From Ruminiclostridium sp. (GTDB lineage Bacteria; Bacillota; Clostridia; DSM-8532): a stretch of DNA of 35,319 bases. Each line of letters begins with the position of its first letter. The first letter of the stretch is position 1. A program made the position numbers and the translations under genes. Below are positions 1 through 8,261 of the stretch, one piece after another. The notes beneath the pieces are model-generated. The model searched no databases and was not told the origin of the DNA. It saw nothing but the letters and a program-made list of their open reading frames with translations. The DNA lies in the NCBI GenBank assembly GCA_003535195.1, contig DOHN01000129.1, forward strand, positions 17,546 through 52,864, in the 5' to 3' direction.

Positions 1-71
1 TCTGAAGGTGCGTCCTCCATATTCGTCCTATATCTATAATAAACATTGTCGGTTTTAATCATCGCATTCAT
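1..71 (-). CDS. ecfA: Energy-coupling factor transporter ATPase, N-terminal fragment (runs off window)
   Basis: Only the first 23 codons are in the window. Translating from the ATG at 71 gives MNAMIKTDNVYYRY followed by RTNMEDAPS. This resembles the start of the ECF/cobalt-type ABC ATPases (EcfA/CbiO), whose first strand reads IKxxNVxYxY. A GGAG lies 5 nt upstream of this ATG; the ATG at 62 is an alternative start. Family knowledge: EcfA ATPases power uptake of vitamins and metals by ECF transporters, and an ecfA gene commonly follows rplQ in Firmicutes, which agrees with the position here. The Walker motifs lie outside the window, so the call rests on a short match plus synteny. Whether it is EcfA1 or EcfA2 cannot be decided. 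Confidence 0.7.
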   Translation of the reverse strand, partial: MNAMIKTDNVYYRYRTNMEDAPS

Positions 72-189
72 TGACGCTCCAAAAAGACGAATTTTCAATC
101 TGGGCCAAAAGTCTAAGTAAAGGTTATGACAGGAATAGCAATCTTTAGCCCGATCCTTACAATTCTTAATATACCAGATAATACGAAGA

Positions 190-216
190 ATGGAGAACGG
201 CTCACCCGCTCTCCAT
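190..216 (-). terminator. Hairpin after rplQ, probable end of the ribosomal operon
   Basis: On the minus strand an 11-bp stem (ATGGAGAGCGG pairing with CCGTTCTCCAT, one G-U pair) closes a 5-nt loop about 27 nt after the rplQ stop. The sequence after it (TCTTCGTATT) is only moderately U-rich, so it may be a weak terminator or an mRNA-protecting hairpin with partial read-through into ecfA. Confidence 0.55.
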
Positions 217-243
217 TATCTCCAGTCCCTGGTAAATTATATT

Positions 244-771
244 TTAAATCAGTTCGAGTACGACTACTTCCGCGCCGTCGCCTCTTCTTGCCCCAAGCTT
301 GGAAATACGGGTGTAGCCACCTTTTCTGTCCTTGTACTTGGGAGCAATATCATTGAACAATTTGTTGGTAAGGCTGATGGAGTTACCCTTTTCATCCTTC
401 ACCCTGTAGACCCAGTTCATTATAAGACGTCTGGCTGCAAGGCGTGTGGGAGCATCCACCGTTTTCAATTCGGTTTTTGTCTCTCTCTCGACTACCTCGT
501 ACTTATTGCCGTTCTTTGAAGTAACGGTCTTCAGTACCTTGCGGCCTTTGCTATCTACAACCGGTGCACTTATGGTCACATTCTTCGGAGCTGTGAAATT
601 GTCACATTCTTTAACTGCATGAGCAATTAATTTTTCAACAATATTCTTGACTTCCTTTGCTCTTGTTTCGGTTGTCTCAATACGCCCATACTGGATCAGA
701 GAGGTTACCAGACCTTTTAAAATTGCCTTACGCTGGTCTGTAGGTCTTCCTAATTTTCTATTTGCAGGCAT
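244..771 (-). CDS. rplQ: 50S ribosomal protein L17 with internal insertion
   Basis: L17 binds 23S rRNA near the exit tunnel side of the large subunit. The N-terminus (RKLGRPTDQRKAIL, then RIETTETRAKEV) and the C-terminus (GGYTRISKLGARRGDGAEV) are typical L17. At 175 residues it is about 55 longer than the usual ~120-residue bacterial form. The extra residues lie in the middle, roughly positions 57-108, between the helix ending EKLIAHAV and the segment DAPTRLAARRLI, and are rich in Lys, Thr and Val. It is the last gene of the ribosomal cluster, 31 nt after rpoA, with GGGGAGG upstream of the ATG. The identity is secure; the role of the insertion is unknown. Confidence 0.97.
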   Translation of the reverse strand: MPANRKLGRPTDQRKAILKGLVTSLIQYGRIETTETRAKEVKNIVEKLIAHAVKECDNFTAPKNVTISAPVVDSKGRKVLKTVTSKNGNKYEVVERETKTELKTVDAPTRLAARRLIMNWVYRVKDEKGNSISLTNKLFNDIAPKYKDRKGGYTRISKLGARRGDGAEVVVLELI

Positions 772-802
772 TTTGCTTCCTCCCCTTTAAGAGAATTATT
801 CC

Positions 803-1750
803 TTATTCTTCCGATTGAGCAAGTTTTAAATCTAATGCATCAAGCTTTTGCACTACTTCTTCTAGTGACTTACGGCCAAGATTTCTCACCTTCATCATCT
901 CATCCTCTGTCTTGCTGATGAGATCCTCAACAGTGTTAATTCCTGCTCTCTTCAAACAATTGTAGGAGCGCACCGAAAGGTCAAGTTCTTCGATGGTCAT
1001 CTCAAGAATCTTATCCCTTGCCGGCTCACCCTTTTCCACCAGAACTTCAGTGTTCTTCGCTCTGTCTGTTAAATTAATAAATAGAGTGAGATGATCGCTC
1101 AAAACCTTTGCGCCAAGGCTGATTGCTTCATCAGGTGCAATGGAACCGTCGGTCCAGACCTCAATACTAAGCTTGTCATAGTCGGTAACCTGTCCTACAC
1201 GTGTATTTTCTACCATGTAATTGACCTTTTTAACAGGCGTATAGATAGAATCCACCGGGATGACACCGATGGGCTGGTTCGGAAGCTTGTTCTTCTCTGC
1301 CGAAACATATCCGCGGCCATGACTTACATTCAGTTCCATAAAGAATCTGCTTGTACCGTTAACGGTGGCAATATGCAGATCGGGATTTAATATCTCCACA
1401 TCTGAGTCCGCCTTGATGTCCGAAGCCTTAATTTCTCCTTCGCCCTCGTAATCAATATACAATGTTTTGGGTTGTTCGCTGAAAAGCTTTAACCGCAGCC
1501 CTTTGATATTAAGAATAATCTCAGTCATATCCTCAACAACACCGGGTACGGTGGTAAATTCATGAAGCACACCGTCAATCTTGATGGATGTAACAGCAGC
1601 GCCTGGTAAAGACGATAGAAGAATCCTTCGCAAAGAATTTCCCAAAGTAGTACCATAGCCTCTTTCCAAAGGCTCTACCACAAATTTGCCGTATTCATTG
1701 TTTTCTGAACTTTCAACGCACTCAATCCTTGGCTTTTCCATTTCGATCAT
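803..1750 (-). CDS. rpoA: DNA-directed RNA polymerase alpha subunit
   Basis: The alpha subunit dimerises to scaffold RNA polymerase and contacts UP elements and activators. The 315-residue length is standard. The N-terminal domain (about 1-230) contains the conserved block [20 protein letters not shown] near residues 31-50. A linker of about 15 residues leads to the C-terminal domain (about 245-315), with the helix-hairpin-helix features [14 protein letters not shown] and [12 protein letters not shown]. The first ATG is used because GGAGG lies 8 nt upstream. It sits between rpsD and rplQ, the usual alpha-operon order, so polymerase and ribosome production are co-transcribed. Confidence 0.99.
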   Translation of the reverse strand: MIEMEKPRIECVESSENNEYGKFVVEPLERGYGTTLGNSLRRILLSSLPGAAVTSIKIDGVLHEFTTVPGVVEDMTEIILNIKGLRLKLFSEQPKTLYIDYEGEGEIKASDIKADSDVEILNPDLHIATVNGTSRFFMELNVSHGRGYVSAEKNKLPNQPIGVIPVDSIYTPVKKVNYMVENTRVGQVTDYDKLSIEVWTDGSIAPDEAISLGAKVLSDHLTLFINLTDRAKNTEVLVEKGEPARDKILEMTIEELDLSVRSYNCLKRAGINTVEDLISKTEDEMMKVRNLGRKSLEEVVQKLDALDLKLAQSEE

Positions 1751-1804
1751 CAGTCAACCCTCCTTGGGTTATTTTTATAAATGAGGGTAATAGGTTCACA
1801 TAAA

Positions 1805-2431
1805 TTACTTGGAGTACAACTCAACAATGAGATGTTCCTGAACATTGAGGTCAATATCCTCTCTGGACGGTAACGCAACAACCTTACCCTTAAGATTTTC
1901 CTGATCTACTTCAAGCCACTGGGGAACAACCTTGGAACCTGTGACATCGAGGATTTCCTTGAAACGGTTGGACTTTCTTCCCTTTTCAGCAACATCAATG
2001 GTATCGCCGACTTTTACAAGGTATGAGGGAATGTTGAGCTTCTTTCCGTTTACCTCGAAATGTCCATGTGTGACAAGCTGACGGGCCTCGGCACGTGTCG
2101 TCCCAAATCCCAGCCTGTATACAACGTTGTCCAGTCTGCTTTCAAGTATTTGCAGAAGGTTATCACCTGTGACACCCTTCTTGCGGTTAGCCATGTCAAA
2201 ATATTTCCTGAACTGGCTCTCTAAAATGCCATAGAATCTCTTGGCCTTTTGCTTTTCACGAAGCTGAAGGCCATATTCGGACATCTTCTTTCTTTGAGCA
2301 CCATGTTGGCCGGGCGCATAGGGTCTTCTGCCCACAGCGCACTTATTTGTATAACATCTTTCTCCCTTTAAGAAGAGTTTCTGACCTTCTCTTCGGCAGA
2401 GTTTGCAAGATGCATCTGTATATCTAGCCAT
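1805..2431 (-). CDS. rpsD: 30S ribosomal protein S4, zinc-binding form
   Basis: S4 nucleates assembly of the 30S 5' domain by binding 16S rRNA. In several bacteria it is also the translational repressor of its operon. The 208-residue protein starts [16 protein letters not shown]. Cys9, Cys12, Cys26 and Cys31 form the C+ zinc knuckle. The S4 RNA-binding domain follows ([20 protein letters not shown], then [17 protein letters not shown]). It lies between rpsK and rpoA. Presence inside the alpha operon, rather than as a lone gene as in Bacillus, makes S4 a candidate regulator of the long leader before rpsM (inference). Confidence 0.99.
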   Translation of the reverse strand: MARYTDASCKLCRREGQKLFLKGERCYTNKCAVGRRPYAPGQHGAQRKKMSEYGLQLREKQKAKRFYGILESQFRKYFDMANRKKGVTGDNLLQILESRLDNVVYRLGFGTTRAEARQLVTHGHFEVNGKKLNIPSYLVKVGDTIDVAEKGRKSNRFKEILDVTGSKVVPQWLEVDQENLKGKVVALPSREDIDLNVQEHLIVELYSK

Positions 2432-2448
2432 CGAACCTTACACCTCCA

Positions 2449-2847
2449 TTAAACTCTTCTTCTCTTAGGCGGTCTGCAACCGTTGTGCGGAATAGGGGTT
2501 ACATCCTTAATGGAGTTAACCTCAAGTCCTGCCGCCTGGAGAGCACGTATAGCCGCTTCACGGCCTGCTCCCGGTCCTTTTACAAACACCGATACGGTTT
2601 TAAGGCCATGTTCCATAGCTGCCTTTGCTGCTGTCTCAGCAGCCTGCTGGGCGGCATATGGAGTGCTCTTTCTGGAGCCCCTAAAACCTAGTCCGCCTGA
2701 GCTGGCCCATGACAGAGCATTGCCCTGGACATCGGTGATAGTTACTATAGTATTGTTAAAAGAAGAACGAATATGAGCTGCGCCACGTTCAATATTCTTT
2801 TTTTCCTTCTTTTTTCTTGATCTTCTAACAACCTTAGCTGCTGCCAT
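2449..2847 (-). CDS. rpsK: 30S ribosomal protein S11
   Basis: S11 sits on the platform of the 30S subunit and shapes the mRNA exit and E-site region. The 132-residue length is typical. A basic N-terminus ([11 protein letters not shown]) precedes the core, with the signatures [20 protein letters not shown] and [20 protein letters not shown], and the protein ends in [16 protein letters not shown]. It lies 17 nt before rpsD and 20 nt after rpsM in the alpha operon. Confidence 0.99.
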   Translation of the reverse strand: MAAAKVVRRSRKKKEKKNIERGAAHIRSSFNNTIVTITDVQGNALSWASSGGLGFRGSRKSTPYAAQQAAETAAKAAMEHGLKTVSVFVKGPGAGREAAIRALQAAGLEVNSIKDVTPIPHNGCRPPKRRRV

Positions 2848-2867
2848 TTTATCGATCGACCTCCCGA

Positions 2868-3236
2868 TTACTTCTTCTTATTGGCAATAGTCTTTCTTGG
2901 TCCCTTACGGGTTCTGGCATTGGTCTTTGTTCTTTGACCGCGAACGGGAAGACCTATTCTATGCCTAACGCCACGATAACACCTTATTTCTACAAGGCGT
3001 TTTATGTTAAGTGCAATCTCTCTTCTGAGGTCGCCTTCTACAGTGTATCCTTTTTCAATGGTGTCACGAAGCTTTGCAATCTCATCATCTGTGAGATCAC
3101 GTACGCGTGTATCGGGGTTGATACCCGTTGTCTTCAAAATTTCACTTGAACGGGTTCTGCCTATCCCGAAGATATACGTAAGGCCGATTTCTACTCTTTT
3201 TTCTCTCGGCAAGTCAACACCTGCAATACGAGCCAA
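2868..3236 (-). CDS. rpsM: 30S ribosomal protein S13 (TTG start)
   Basis: S13 lies in the 30S head and forms intersubunit bridges, contacting P-site tRNA through its basic tail. The 122 residues begin [20 protein letters not shown], contain the signature [20 protein letters not shown], and end in a basic tail. The initiation codon is TTG at 3236, with GGAGG 9 nt upstream; no alternative ATG makes sense because the conserved ARIAGVD starts immediately after it. It is preceded by a 186-nt gap after rpmJ, unusually long for this cluster and described separately as a probable leader. Confidence 0.98.
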   Translation of the reverse strand: MARIAGVDLPREKRVEIGLTYIFGIGRTRSSEILKTTGINPDTRVRDLTDDEIAKLRDTIEKGYTVEGDLRREIALNIKRLVEIRCYRGVRHRIGLPVRGQRTKTNARTRKGPRKTIANKKK

Positions 3237-3422
3237 ATTACTACACCTCCGATTGGTACTTGTGTAACCTAGTCAAATTCATTGATAATAACTTTCTATT
3301 TAAAAATCCCCACAAATGCCCTCCTATTTTAAGGAAAAGAGCCAGCCGCTTCATGGAAATCATTAAAGCGAGACGGTCTATGCAACCGGCAGGTTTTCTT
3401 ATCTGCCGGCTGCAAAAATATT
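3237..3422 (-). promoter_or_regulatory. Probable alpha-operon leader between rpmJ and rpsM
   Basis: This 186-nt gap interrupts an otherwise tightly packed cluster. Ten nt after the rpmJ stop, an 11-bp stem occurs at 3382-3413 on the minus strand (GCAGCCGGCAG pairing with CTGCCGGTTGC, 10-nt loop). It is not followed by a U-run, so it is not a simple terminator. Further down is a second GGAGG (about 3320-3325) not used by rpsM. Known biology: alpha operons are commonly autoregulated by S4 through a leader just before rpsM, and S4-type leaders have been proposed in Clostridia. I infer that this is such a leader; I have not matched it to a known RNA family. Confidence 0.5.
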
Positions 3423-3536
3423 TTAACCTTGTCTTTGCTTATGCTTAGGATTGGTACAGATAACCATAACACGGCCTTTTCTGCGGATAATCCTGCATTT
3501 TTCGCAAATCTTCTTAACTGATGGTTTTACCTTCAT
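3423..3536 (-). CDS. rpmJ: 50S ribosomal protein L36, zinc-binding form
   Basis: A 37-codon gene lies between infA and rpsM. The translation begins [20 protein letters not shown] and ends NPKHKQRQG, the standard L36. Cys11, Cys14, Cys27 and His32 form the zinc ribbon of the C+ paralogue. L36 binds 23S rRNA near the peptidyl-transferase region. The ATG at 3536 is preceded by AGGAGG about 8 nt upstream. Length and gene order (infA-rpmJ-rpsM) match the family exactly. Confidence 0.98.
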   Translation of the reverse strand: MKVKPSVKKICEKCRIIRRKGRVMVICTNPKHKQRQG

Positions 3537-3560
3537 TTGGTTGACCCTCCTTATATCTGC

Positions 3561-3779
3561 TTACTTACCTCTCCACGTGATTCTTCCCCGAGAAAGGTCA
3601 TAGGTTGACATCTCAACAGTTACCTTATCACCTGGAAGTACCCGGATGTAATTCATTCTTAGCTTTCCCGATATATGGGCCAGAATGACATGCCCGTTTT
3701 CCAGTTTAACTTTGAAAGTCGCGTTAGGAAGTGCTTCCAGTACGGATCCTTCTATTTCAATTACATCTTCCTTGGCCAA
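3561..3779 (-). CDS. infA: Translation initiation factor IF-1 (TTG start)
   Basis: IF-1 occupies the ribosomal A site during initiation. The protein is a single S1/OB-fold domain: [20 protein letters not shown], then [23 protein letters not shown], ending GRITWRGK. I place the start at the TTG at 3779, giving the usual 72 residues, because GGAGG lies 9 nt upstream and the family begins (M)AKEDVIE. The longer reading from a GTG at 3800 would place the Shine-Dalgarno sequence inside the coding region. It lies between the KOW protein and rpmJ. Confidence 0.97.
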   Translation of the reverse strand: MAKEDVIEIEGSVLEALPNATFKVKLENGHVILAHISGKLRMNYIRVLPGDKVTVEMSTYDLSRGRITWRGK

Positions 3780-3882
3780 ATTTTTATGCCTCCCTCGCAC
3801 CCTCTATTTAACCATGTCCTCTTTATAACAAGATTCTTACCAGGTCTTTTTGTAAAAAACCTTAATAAGCGTTTCAATGGGG

Positions 3883-4149
3883 CTATGCCTCATTATATCT
3901 TAAAACAGCTTTCTGAAGGTCTGAATCATTCAGCTTTTTCTTCGCCAAAACTGTTTCTGATACCTCTTCTGACACCTGATTGGTTATTTTCAAGTGTTTC
4001 AGATTTTTCTTTTTTGGATTGTCAACACGTCTGAGATTGCCATCTGCCACAAGAACATTGCCATCATCGATAATGTCAATGATAATAAACAAATGATCTT
4101 TGTCGCGGCCAGATTTTGACCATACATAACGGCCGATGATGGTATCCAA
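3883..4149 (-). CDS. KOW-domain RNA-binding protein, L14e/L6e/L27e-like
   Basis: This is an 88-residue protein. Its N-terminal half, about residues 6-50 (IGRYVWSKSGRDKDHLFIII, then ADGNLRRVDNPKKKNLKHL), resembles the KOW/SH3-like fold of the archaeal-type L14e family. The C-terminal part is short and charged. Such genes are frequent between map and infA in Clostridia and are annotated as KOW-domain RNA-binding proteins; the molecular role is not established. Translation appears to start at TTG 4149, with AAGGGG about 8 nt upstream. A candidate sigma-A promoter lies just upstream (4202-4230), so this gene may head a sub-operon with infA, rpmJ and the alpha genes. Confidence 0.85.
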   Translation of the reverse strand: MDTIIGRYVWSKSGRDKDHLFIIIDIIDDGNVLVADGNLRRVDNPKKKNLKHLKITNQVSEEVSETVLAKKKLNDSDLQKAVLRYNEA

Positions 4150-4201
4150 ACATATTTCCCCTTTTGCTTCTATTATAACGGCCCAGCTGAGCCAATTATA
4201 T

Positions 4202-4230
4202 ATTCTATTATAAAATGCTCCCTATTTCAA
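4202..4230 (-). promoter_or_regulatory. Candidate internal sigma-A promoter before the KOW gene
   Basis: On the minus strand TTGAAA (4225-4230) is separated by 17 nt from TAGAAT (4202-4207), about 50 nt before the KOW-protein start. It lies in the 105-nt AT-rich gap after map. It would let KOW-infA-rpmJ and the alpha genes be transcribed independently of the upstream ribosomal genes. Pattern match only. Confidence 0.5.
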
Positions 4231-4254
4231 GATTCTTATCTTTTTTCGTGAAAT

Positions 4255-5022
4255 TTAATAGTTTCTGGTCAATATTTCCGGGCCCTTTGGCGTAACTGCA
4301 ATTGTGTTTTCATAGTGAGCGGAATATTTTCCGTCCAATGTAACTACAGTCCAATTATTTTCCAACACCTTCACCTGCCAGGTTCCAATATTGACCATGG
4401 GTTCTATAGCCAGGGTCATTCCGTTGGAAAGCCGGATTCCCCGTTCTCTCGTCACATAGTTTGGAATCTGGGGCTCCTCATGCATTTCAGTTCCGATGCC
4501 GTGGCCCACAAAATCCCGGACAACAGAAAAGCCTTTGCTTTCTACGTATCTCTGCACAGCCACTGAAATATCTCTTATGTGGTTGCCCTCCACGGCTTTT
4601 GCCATGCCCAGCTTAAATGCTTCCTCGGTATGAAATATAAGGTCCCGGACCTCCGGTGCAACCTGCCCTACAGTATACGTTCTGGCAGCATCTCCATGGT
4701 ATCCATCCAAAATGGCTCCCGTATCAATACTGACAATATCGCCCTCTTTAAGAACCGTATGATCAGGAATGCCATGAATGACCTGATCATTGATGGATGC
4801 ACAAACTGAACCGGGGAAGTCCATCCCTCCGTATGCACACGGAACCCCCTTAAAGGAAGGGATTGCTCCGGCTTTCCGAATGATCTCTTCAGCTGCTCTG
4901 TCGAGCTCCATCGTTGTAATTCCCGGTGCAATGATCTCAGAAATCTTCTCTAAGACTCTGGCCACAACCTCACCGGCTTTTCTCATTTTATCCAGTTCAC
5001 GCTGTGATTTTATAGTTACCAT
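4255..5022 (-). CDS. map: Methionine aminopeptidase, type I
   Basis: This enzyme removes the initiator methionine from nascent proteins. The 255-residue protein has the pita-bread fold signatures. The five metal ligands are visible: Asp100 (SIDTG), Asp111 (HGDAART), His174 (VGHGIG), Glu207 (AIEPM) and Glu238 (HYENT). The substrate-binding His is at 83 (QVIHGIP). There is no N-terminal zinc-finger extension, as usual for type Ia. It follows adk by 18 nt, in the classic secY-adk-map order. The ATG at 5022 has GAGG six nt upstream. Confidence 0.98.
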   Translation of the reverse strand: MVTIKSQRELDKMRKAGEVVARVLEKISEIIAPGITTMELDRAAEEIIRKAGAIPSFKGVPCAYGGMDFPGSVCASINDQVIHGIPDHTVLKEGDIVSIDTGAILDGYHGDAARTYTVGQVAPEVRDLIFHTEEAFKLGMAKAVEGNHIRDISVAVQRYVESKGFSVVRDFVGHGIGTEMHEEPQIPNYVTRERGIRLSNGMTLAIEPMVNIGTWQVKVLENNWTVVTLDGKYSAHYENTIAVTPKGPEILTRNY

Positions 5023-5040
5023 TTTATGCCTCGATTATGT

Positions 5041-5688
5041 CTATTTTATAGAAGCAACAGCTTCAAGTATTTGCTTCGTGATTTCATCAATGGATTTTAA
5101 CCCATCGAAATTCATGAGCAGTCCCTGTTTTTGATAATAATCAATCAAGGGGCTCGTCTGTTGGTGGTACACCCTTAATCTTTCTTTTACTGTTTCTGCG
5201 CGGTCATCATCCCTTATGTAAAGCTTGCCGCCGCATGCATCGCAGATACCTTCTACTTTAGGCGGATTATTCTCTGCATGGTAGGTGCGCCCGCATGAGC
5301 ACATCCTTCTTCCGGACATTCTCTTGATGATCGCATCATCAGGTACATGAATATTGATCACTGCCTCGACACCTGAATCCAGTTTCTGCAAAATGGTGTC
5401 AAACATCTCGGCCTGTGGTATGGTTCTTGGAAAGCCATCCATAATAAAGCCAGACCTGCAGTCGTCATTTTTAAGTCTCTTCTCTACAATACCGATAGTG
5501 ACAGCATCGGGAACCAATTTTCCGGCGTCGATATAGCTTTTCGCAAGCACTCCAAGCTCCGTACCCTCTTTGATGTTGGATCTGAAAATATCTCCTGTTG
5601 AGATATGGGGTATTTTTAGAGAAACTGACAGCTTGGCTGCCTGAGTGCCTTTTCCTGAGCCGGGAGGCCCTAATAATATCATTCTCAT
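5041..5688 (-). CDS. adk: Adenylate kinase with Cys4 lid
   Basis: The enzyme interconverts ATP + AMP with 2 ADP. From the ATG at 5688 it is 215 residues and starts MRMILLGPPGSGKGTQAAKL, with the P-loop at residues 7-14; a GTG three codons earlier is less family-like. FIMDGFPRTIPQAE is the AMP-binding segment. The LID domain carries Cys130, Cys132, Cys149 and Cys152, a structural zinc site of the Gram-positive type, but the first pair is spaced C-x-C rather than the usual C-x2-C. It lies after secY, with a long hairpin in the 102-nt gap between them. Confidence 0.98.
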   Translation of the reverse strand: MRMILLGPPGSGKGTQAAKLSVSLKIPHISTGDIFRSNIKEGTELGVLAKSYIDAGKLVPDAVTIGIVEKRLKNDDCRSGFIMDGFPRTIPQAEMFDTILQKLDSGVEAVINIHVPDDAIIKRMSGRRMCSCGRTYHAENNPPKVEGICDACGGKLYIRDDDRAETVKERLRVYHQQTSPLIDYYQKQGLLMNFDGLKSIDEITKQILEAVASIK

Positions 5689-5737
5689 ATAGTTCACGAC
5701 CTTTTAAAGAATCATTCGTACCACTGCGTTGTTAATC

Positions 5738-5782
5738 GGTACAAAAAGCGGATGGTACCTGATCATCCGCTTTCTTTGTACC
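5738..5782 (-). terminator. Long terminator-like hairpin between secY and adk
   Basis: On the minus strand GGTACAA plus AAAGCGGATG pairs with CATCCGCTTT plus TTGTACC: a 17-bp stem with a 2-nt bulge and a 9-nt loop. The inner 10-bp stem alone is followed by a run of five T (CATCCGCTTTTT), so it can read as an intrinsic terminator, while the full outer pairing sequesters that U-run. It may attenuate transcription or mark an mRNA processing point within the spc operon. Confidence 0.6.
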
Positions 5783-5790
5783 TAAAAAAA

Positions 5791-7083
5791 TCAACTAAGA
5801 AATCCTTTATAGTGTCTCATCATAAGTTGTGATTCAAGCTGTTTTGCAGTTTCAAGGGCAACACCGACCATAATAATAAGCGATGTACCGCCGAACCACA
5901 TATTTTTGACACCGGTTATCAGCTCAAGCAAACTTGGCAGTACGGTGATAATACCCAGGAAGAATGCTCCGAACCAGGTAACCCGGTTAAGTACCTTGGT
6001 TATATAGTCGCTGGTAGGTTTTCCGGGGCGAATACCCGGAATAAAGCCACCGTTTTTCCGGATGTTGTTGGCCAGTTCAATGGGGTTAAAAGTCATCATG
6101 GTGTAAAAGAATGTAAAGAACAATACAAGCAACATCATAATGAGCATATACAGCGGATTGCTGCTGAAGTTCAACAACCCCAGCAGGAATCTGTTTGTGG
6201 TATTAGGCGCAACAAGTCCAATAACTGTGGGTATAAAAGAAAGAATGGACATGGCAAAAATAATCGGCATAACACCTGCGGAATTCACTTTAATCGGAAT
6301 ATGGGTGCTTTGCCCGCCATACATCTTCCTGCCTACTACACGCTTGGCATATTGAACCGGTACTCTTCTCTCTGCCTCTGTGACAAAGATGACGAAAGCG
6401 ATAACCGCTATAAACACCAGTAAAATTGCCAATATAATCAGTATTCCTATTGCAACCCGGCCTGCCTTGGCATAGCTGGAAACAATATTGTACAGGGCAC
6501 TGAATGCATTCGGTCCTCTTGAAATAATATTGACGAATATAATCAGTGAAATACCATTCCCGATTCCGCGGTCATTGATCTGCTCTCCTAACCACATGAT
6601 AAAAGCAGTACCTGCGGTAAGCGCGAAAGTAAAGGTCAGATAAGAAAGAACATTTACTGATGAAACCGCATTTCTGAATCCGATATACATGAATGTAGCC
6701 TGGAGAAATCCAAGGATAACAGTCAAATAACGGGTCCATTGTGCCAATTTCTTTCTGCCTTCCTCCCCTTCCTTGGATAGTCTCTCAAGGGCAGGGATCG
6801 CGATCGTCAACAGCTGAAGGATAATGGAGGAGTTAATATATGGGGTGATGGACATTGCGAATATACTGGCATTTGAAAAAGCACCGCCGCCAATGATATC
6901 AATAAATCCAAACAAACTCCCGGTGCTGCCAACCATTTGCGCAAGAACACCTGCATCCAGGCCGGGTATGGGGATATAGACGCCTATACGATACACCAAC
7001 AGGAGCAGCATCGTAGCGATGAGCTTTTTCCTTAAGTCGGCGATCTTCCAGGCACTCTTAAGCGGAGTAATTACGCTCTCCAT
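5791..7083 (-). CDS. secY: Protein translocase subunit SecY
   Basis: SecY forms the protein-conducting channel of the Sec translocon in the cytoplasmic membrane. The 430-residue length is typical. Ten hydrophobic segments can be followed from KLIATMLLLLVYRIG onward. The conserved plug and channel region GGGAFSNASIFAMSITPYIN and the cytoplasmic loop NNIRKNGGFIPGIRPGKPT are present. It starts 1 nt after the rplO stop, indicating translational coupling, and precedes adk. Confidence 0.99.
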   Translation of the reverse strand: MESVITPLKSAWKIADLRKKLIATMLLLLVYRIGVYIPIPGLDAGVLAQMVGSTGSLFGFIDIIGGGAFSNASIFAMSITPYINSSIILQLLTIAIPALERLSKEGEEGRKKLAQWTRYLTVILGFLQATFMYIGFRNAVSSVNVLSYLTFTFALTAGTAFIMWLGEQINDRGIGNGISLIIFVNIISRGPNAFSALYNIVSSYAKAGRVAIGILIILAILLVFIAVIAFVIFVTEAERRVPVQYAKRVVGRKMYGGQSTHIPIKVNSAGVMPIIFAMSILSFIPTVIGLVAPNTTNRFLLGLLNFSSNPLYMLIMMLLVLFFTFFYTMMTFNPIELANNIRKNGGFIPGIRPGKPTSDYITKVLNRVTWFGAFFLGIITVLPSLLELITGVKNMWFGGTSLIIMVGVALETAKQLESQLMMRHYKGFLS

Positions 7084-7084
7084 C

Positions 7085-7522
7085 TTACATCACCTCAGCC
7101 TTTCCTCCCAAAGCTTCGATCTTCTCGGATGCTGTTTTTGTGAATCTGGCAGCTTTTACAGTAAGCTTCTTGGTCAGATTTCCGTTTCCGAGAACAACTA
7201 TTCCGTCATTTATTTTGCTGATAATACCTGCTTCTTTTAGAAGTTCAGCTGTAACTTCAGTTCCGTTTTCAAACCTTTCCAGATCTGAAAGATTAACCTC
7301 TGTATAGACTTTTCTGAATACATTGTTGAAGCCCCTCTTGGGAATTCTTCTGAAAAAAGGCATCTGGCCGCCTTCGAAGCCGGGTCTTACACCGCCTCCT
7401 GCTCTGGCGTTCTGGCCTTTATGACCCTTGCCGGCAGTTTTGCCGTTTCCGGATCCATGCCCTCTACCTTTACGTTTTGGAGCCTGTTTGGGTGCTCCAG
7501 GTCTTAATTCGAACAAGGTCAC
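7085..7522 (-). CDS. rplO: 50S ribosomal protein L15
   Basis: L15 is a late assembly protein of the 50S subunit. The N-terminal glycine and lysine-rich tail ([40 protein letters not shown]) and the globular C-terminus are typical. I place the start at the GTG at 7522, giving 145 residues, because GGAGG lies exactly 8 nt upstream. The in-frame GTG three codons earlier begins within 1 nt of that Shine-Dalgarno sequence. It lies between rpmD and secY. Confidence 0.97.
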   Translation of the reverse strand: MTLFELRPGAPKQAPKRKGRGHGSGNGKTAGKGHKGQNARAGGGVRPGFEGGQMPFFRRIPKRGFNNVFRKVYTEVNLSDLERFENGTEVTAELLKEAGIISKINDGIVVLGNGNLTKKLTVKAARFTKTASEKIEALGGKAEVM

Positions 7523-7536
7523 TGGTTGCACCTCCT

Positions 7537-7716
7537 TTATATTTCTTCAACTTGTACTAAATGTGATACTTTATTAATCATACCACGAATCTGGGCATTG
7601 TCTTTCTGTTCAACAGTCTGCCCAATTTTTCGAAGACCAAGAGCGGCAACTGTAGCCTTCTGATCTTCTTTGCATGTTATTGTACTCTTTTTCAGAGTAA
7701 TCCTCAAGTTGCTCAT
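7537..7716 (-). CDS. rpmD: 50S ribosomal protein L30
   Basis: A 59-codon gene lies between rpsE and rplO. The translation begins [20 protein letters not shown] and contains [20 protein letters not shown], the conserved L30 motif (LGLRKxxxTVxxxDxxxxRGMI). L30 is a small 23S rRNA-binding protein. The ATG at 7716 is preceded by GGAGG, 8 nt upstream. Length and position (rpsE-rpmD-rplO) are those of the spc operon. Confidence 0.98.
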   Translation of the reverse strand: MSNLRITLKKSTITCKEDQKATVAALGLRKIGQTVEQKDNAQIRGMINKVSHLVQVEEI

Positions 7717-7730
7717 TGAAAGCTACCTCC

Positions 7731-8231
7731 TTAATCCAGGATTTCCTCAACGGTCTTACCTCTGAGCTTTGCAATCTCTTCCACGGTCTTCAACTGGGCA
7801 AGACCTTCCATGGTTGAACGAACCATGTTGGTAGGATTGTTTGATCCCAGGGATTTTGTATAAATATCACGAATGCCGGCAAGTTCCAGAACCGCTCTTA
7901 CAGGACCGCCTGCAATAACGCCGGTACCTTCTTTGGCAGGTTTTAATAATACCCTGCCCGCGCCGAACACGCCTAAAGCATCATGCGGAATACTGGCCCC
8001 TACCATCGGGACATAAATAAGATTCTTTTTCGCATCTTCAATTCCCTTGCGAATAGCATCAGGAATTTCTGCTGCCTTACCGCTGCCAACACCGACATGT
8101 CCGTTTTCGTCACCGACAACGACCAAGGTGCTGAATCTGAAATTTCTGCCGCCCTTTACAACTTTGGTTACACGGCCGATATTCACTACTTTCTCTTTAA
8201 GGTCCAGAGTACTTGGATCAATTTTCTGCAA
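7731..8231 (-). CDS. rpsE: 30S ribosomal protein S5 (TTG start)
   Basis: S5 contributes to mRNA unwinding at the entry channel and to decoding fidelity. The 166 residues include the double-stranded RNA-binding-like N-terminal domain ([40 protein letters not shown]) and the C-terminal domain with [20 protein letters not shown] and [12 protein letters not shown]. Translation starts at TTG 8231, with GGAGG 8 nt upstream; no ATG is available before the conserved core. It lies 30 nt after rplR. Confidence 0.98.
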   Translation of the reverse strand: MQKIDPSTLDLKEKVVNIGRVTKVVKGGRNFRFSTLVVVGDENGHVGVGSGKAAEIPDAIRKGIEDAKKNLIYVPMVGASIPHDALGVFGAGRVLLKPAKEGTGVIAGGPVRAVLELAGIRDIYTKSLGSNNPTNMVRSTMEGLAQLKTVEEIAKLRGKTVEEILD

Positions 8232-8261
8232 TTTGTTCCCCTCCTTCTATTAAAACAGTGA

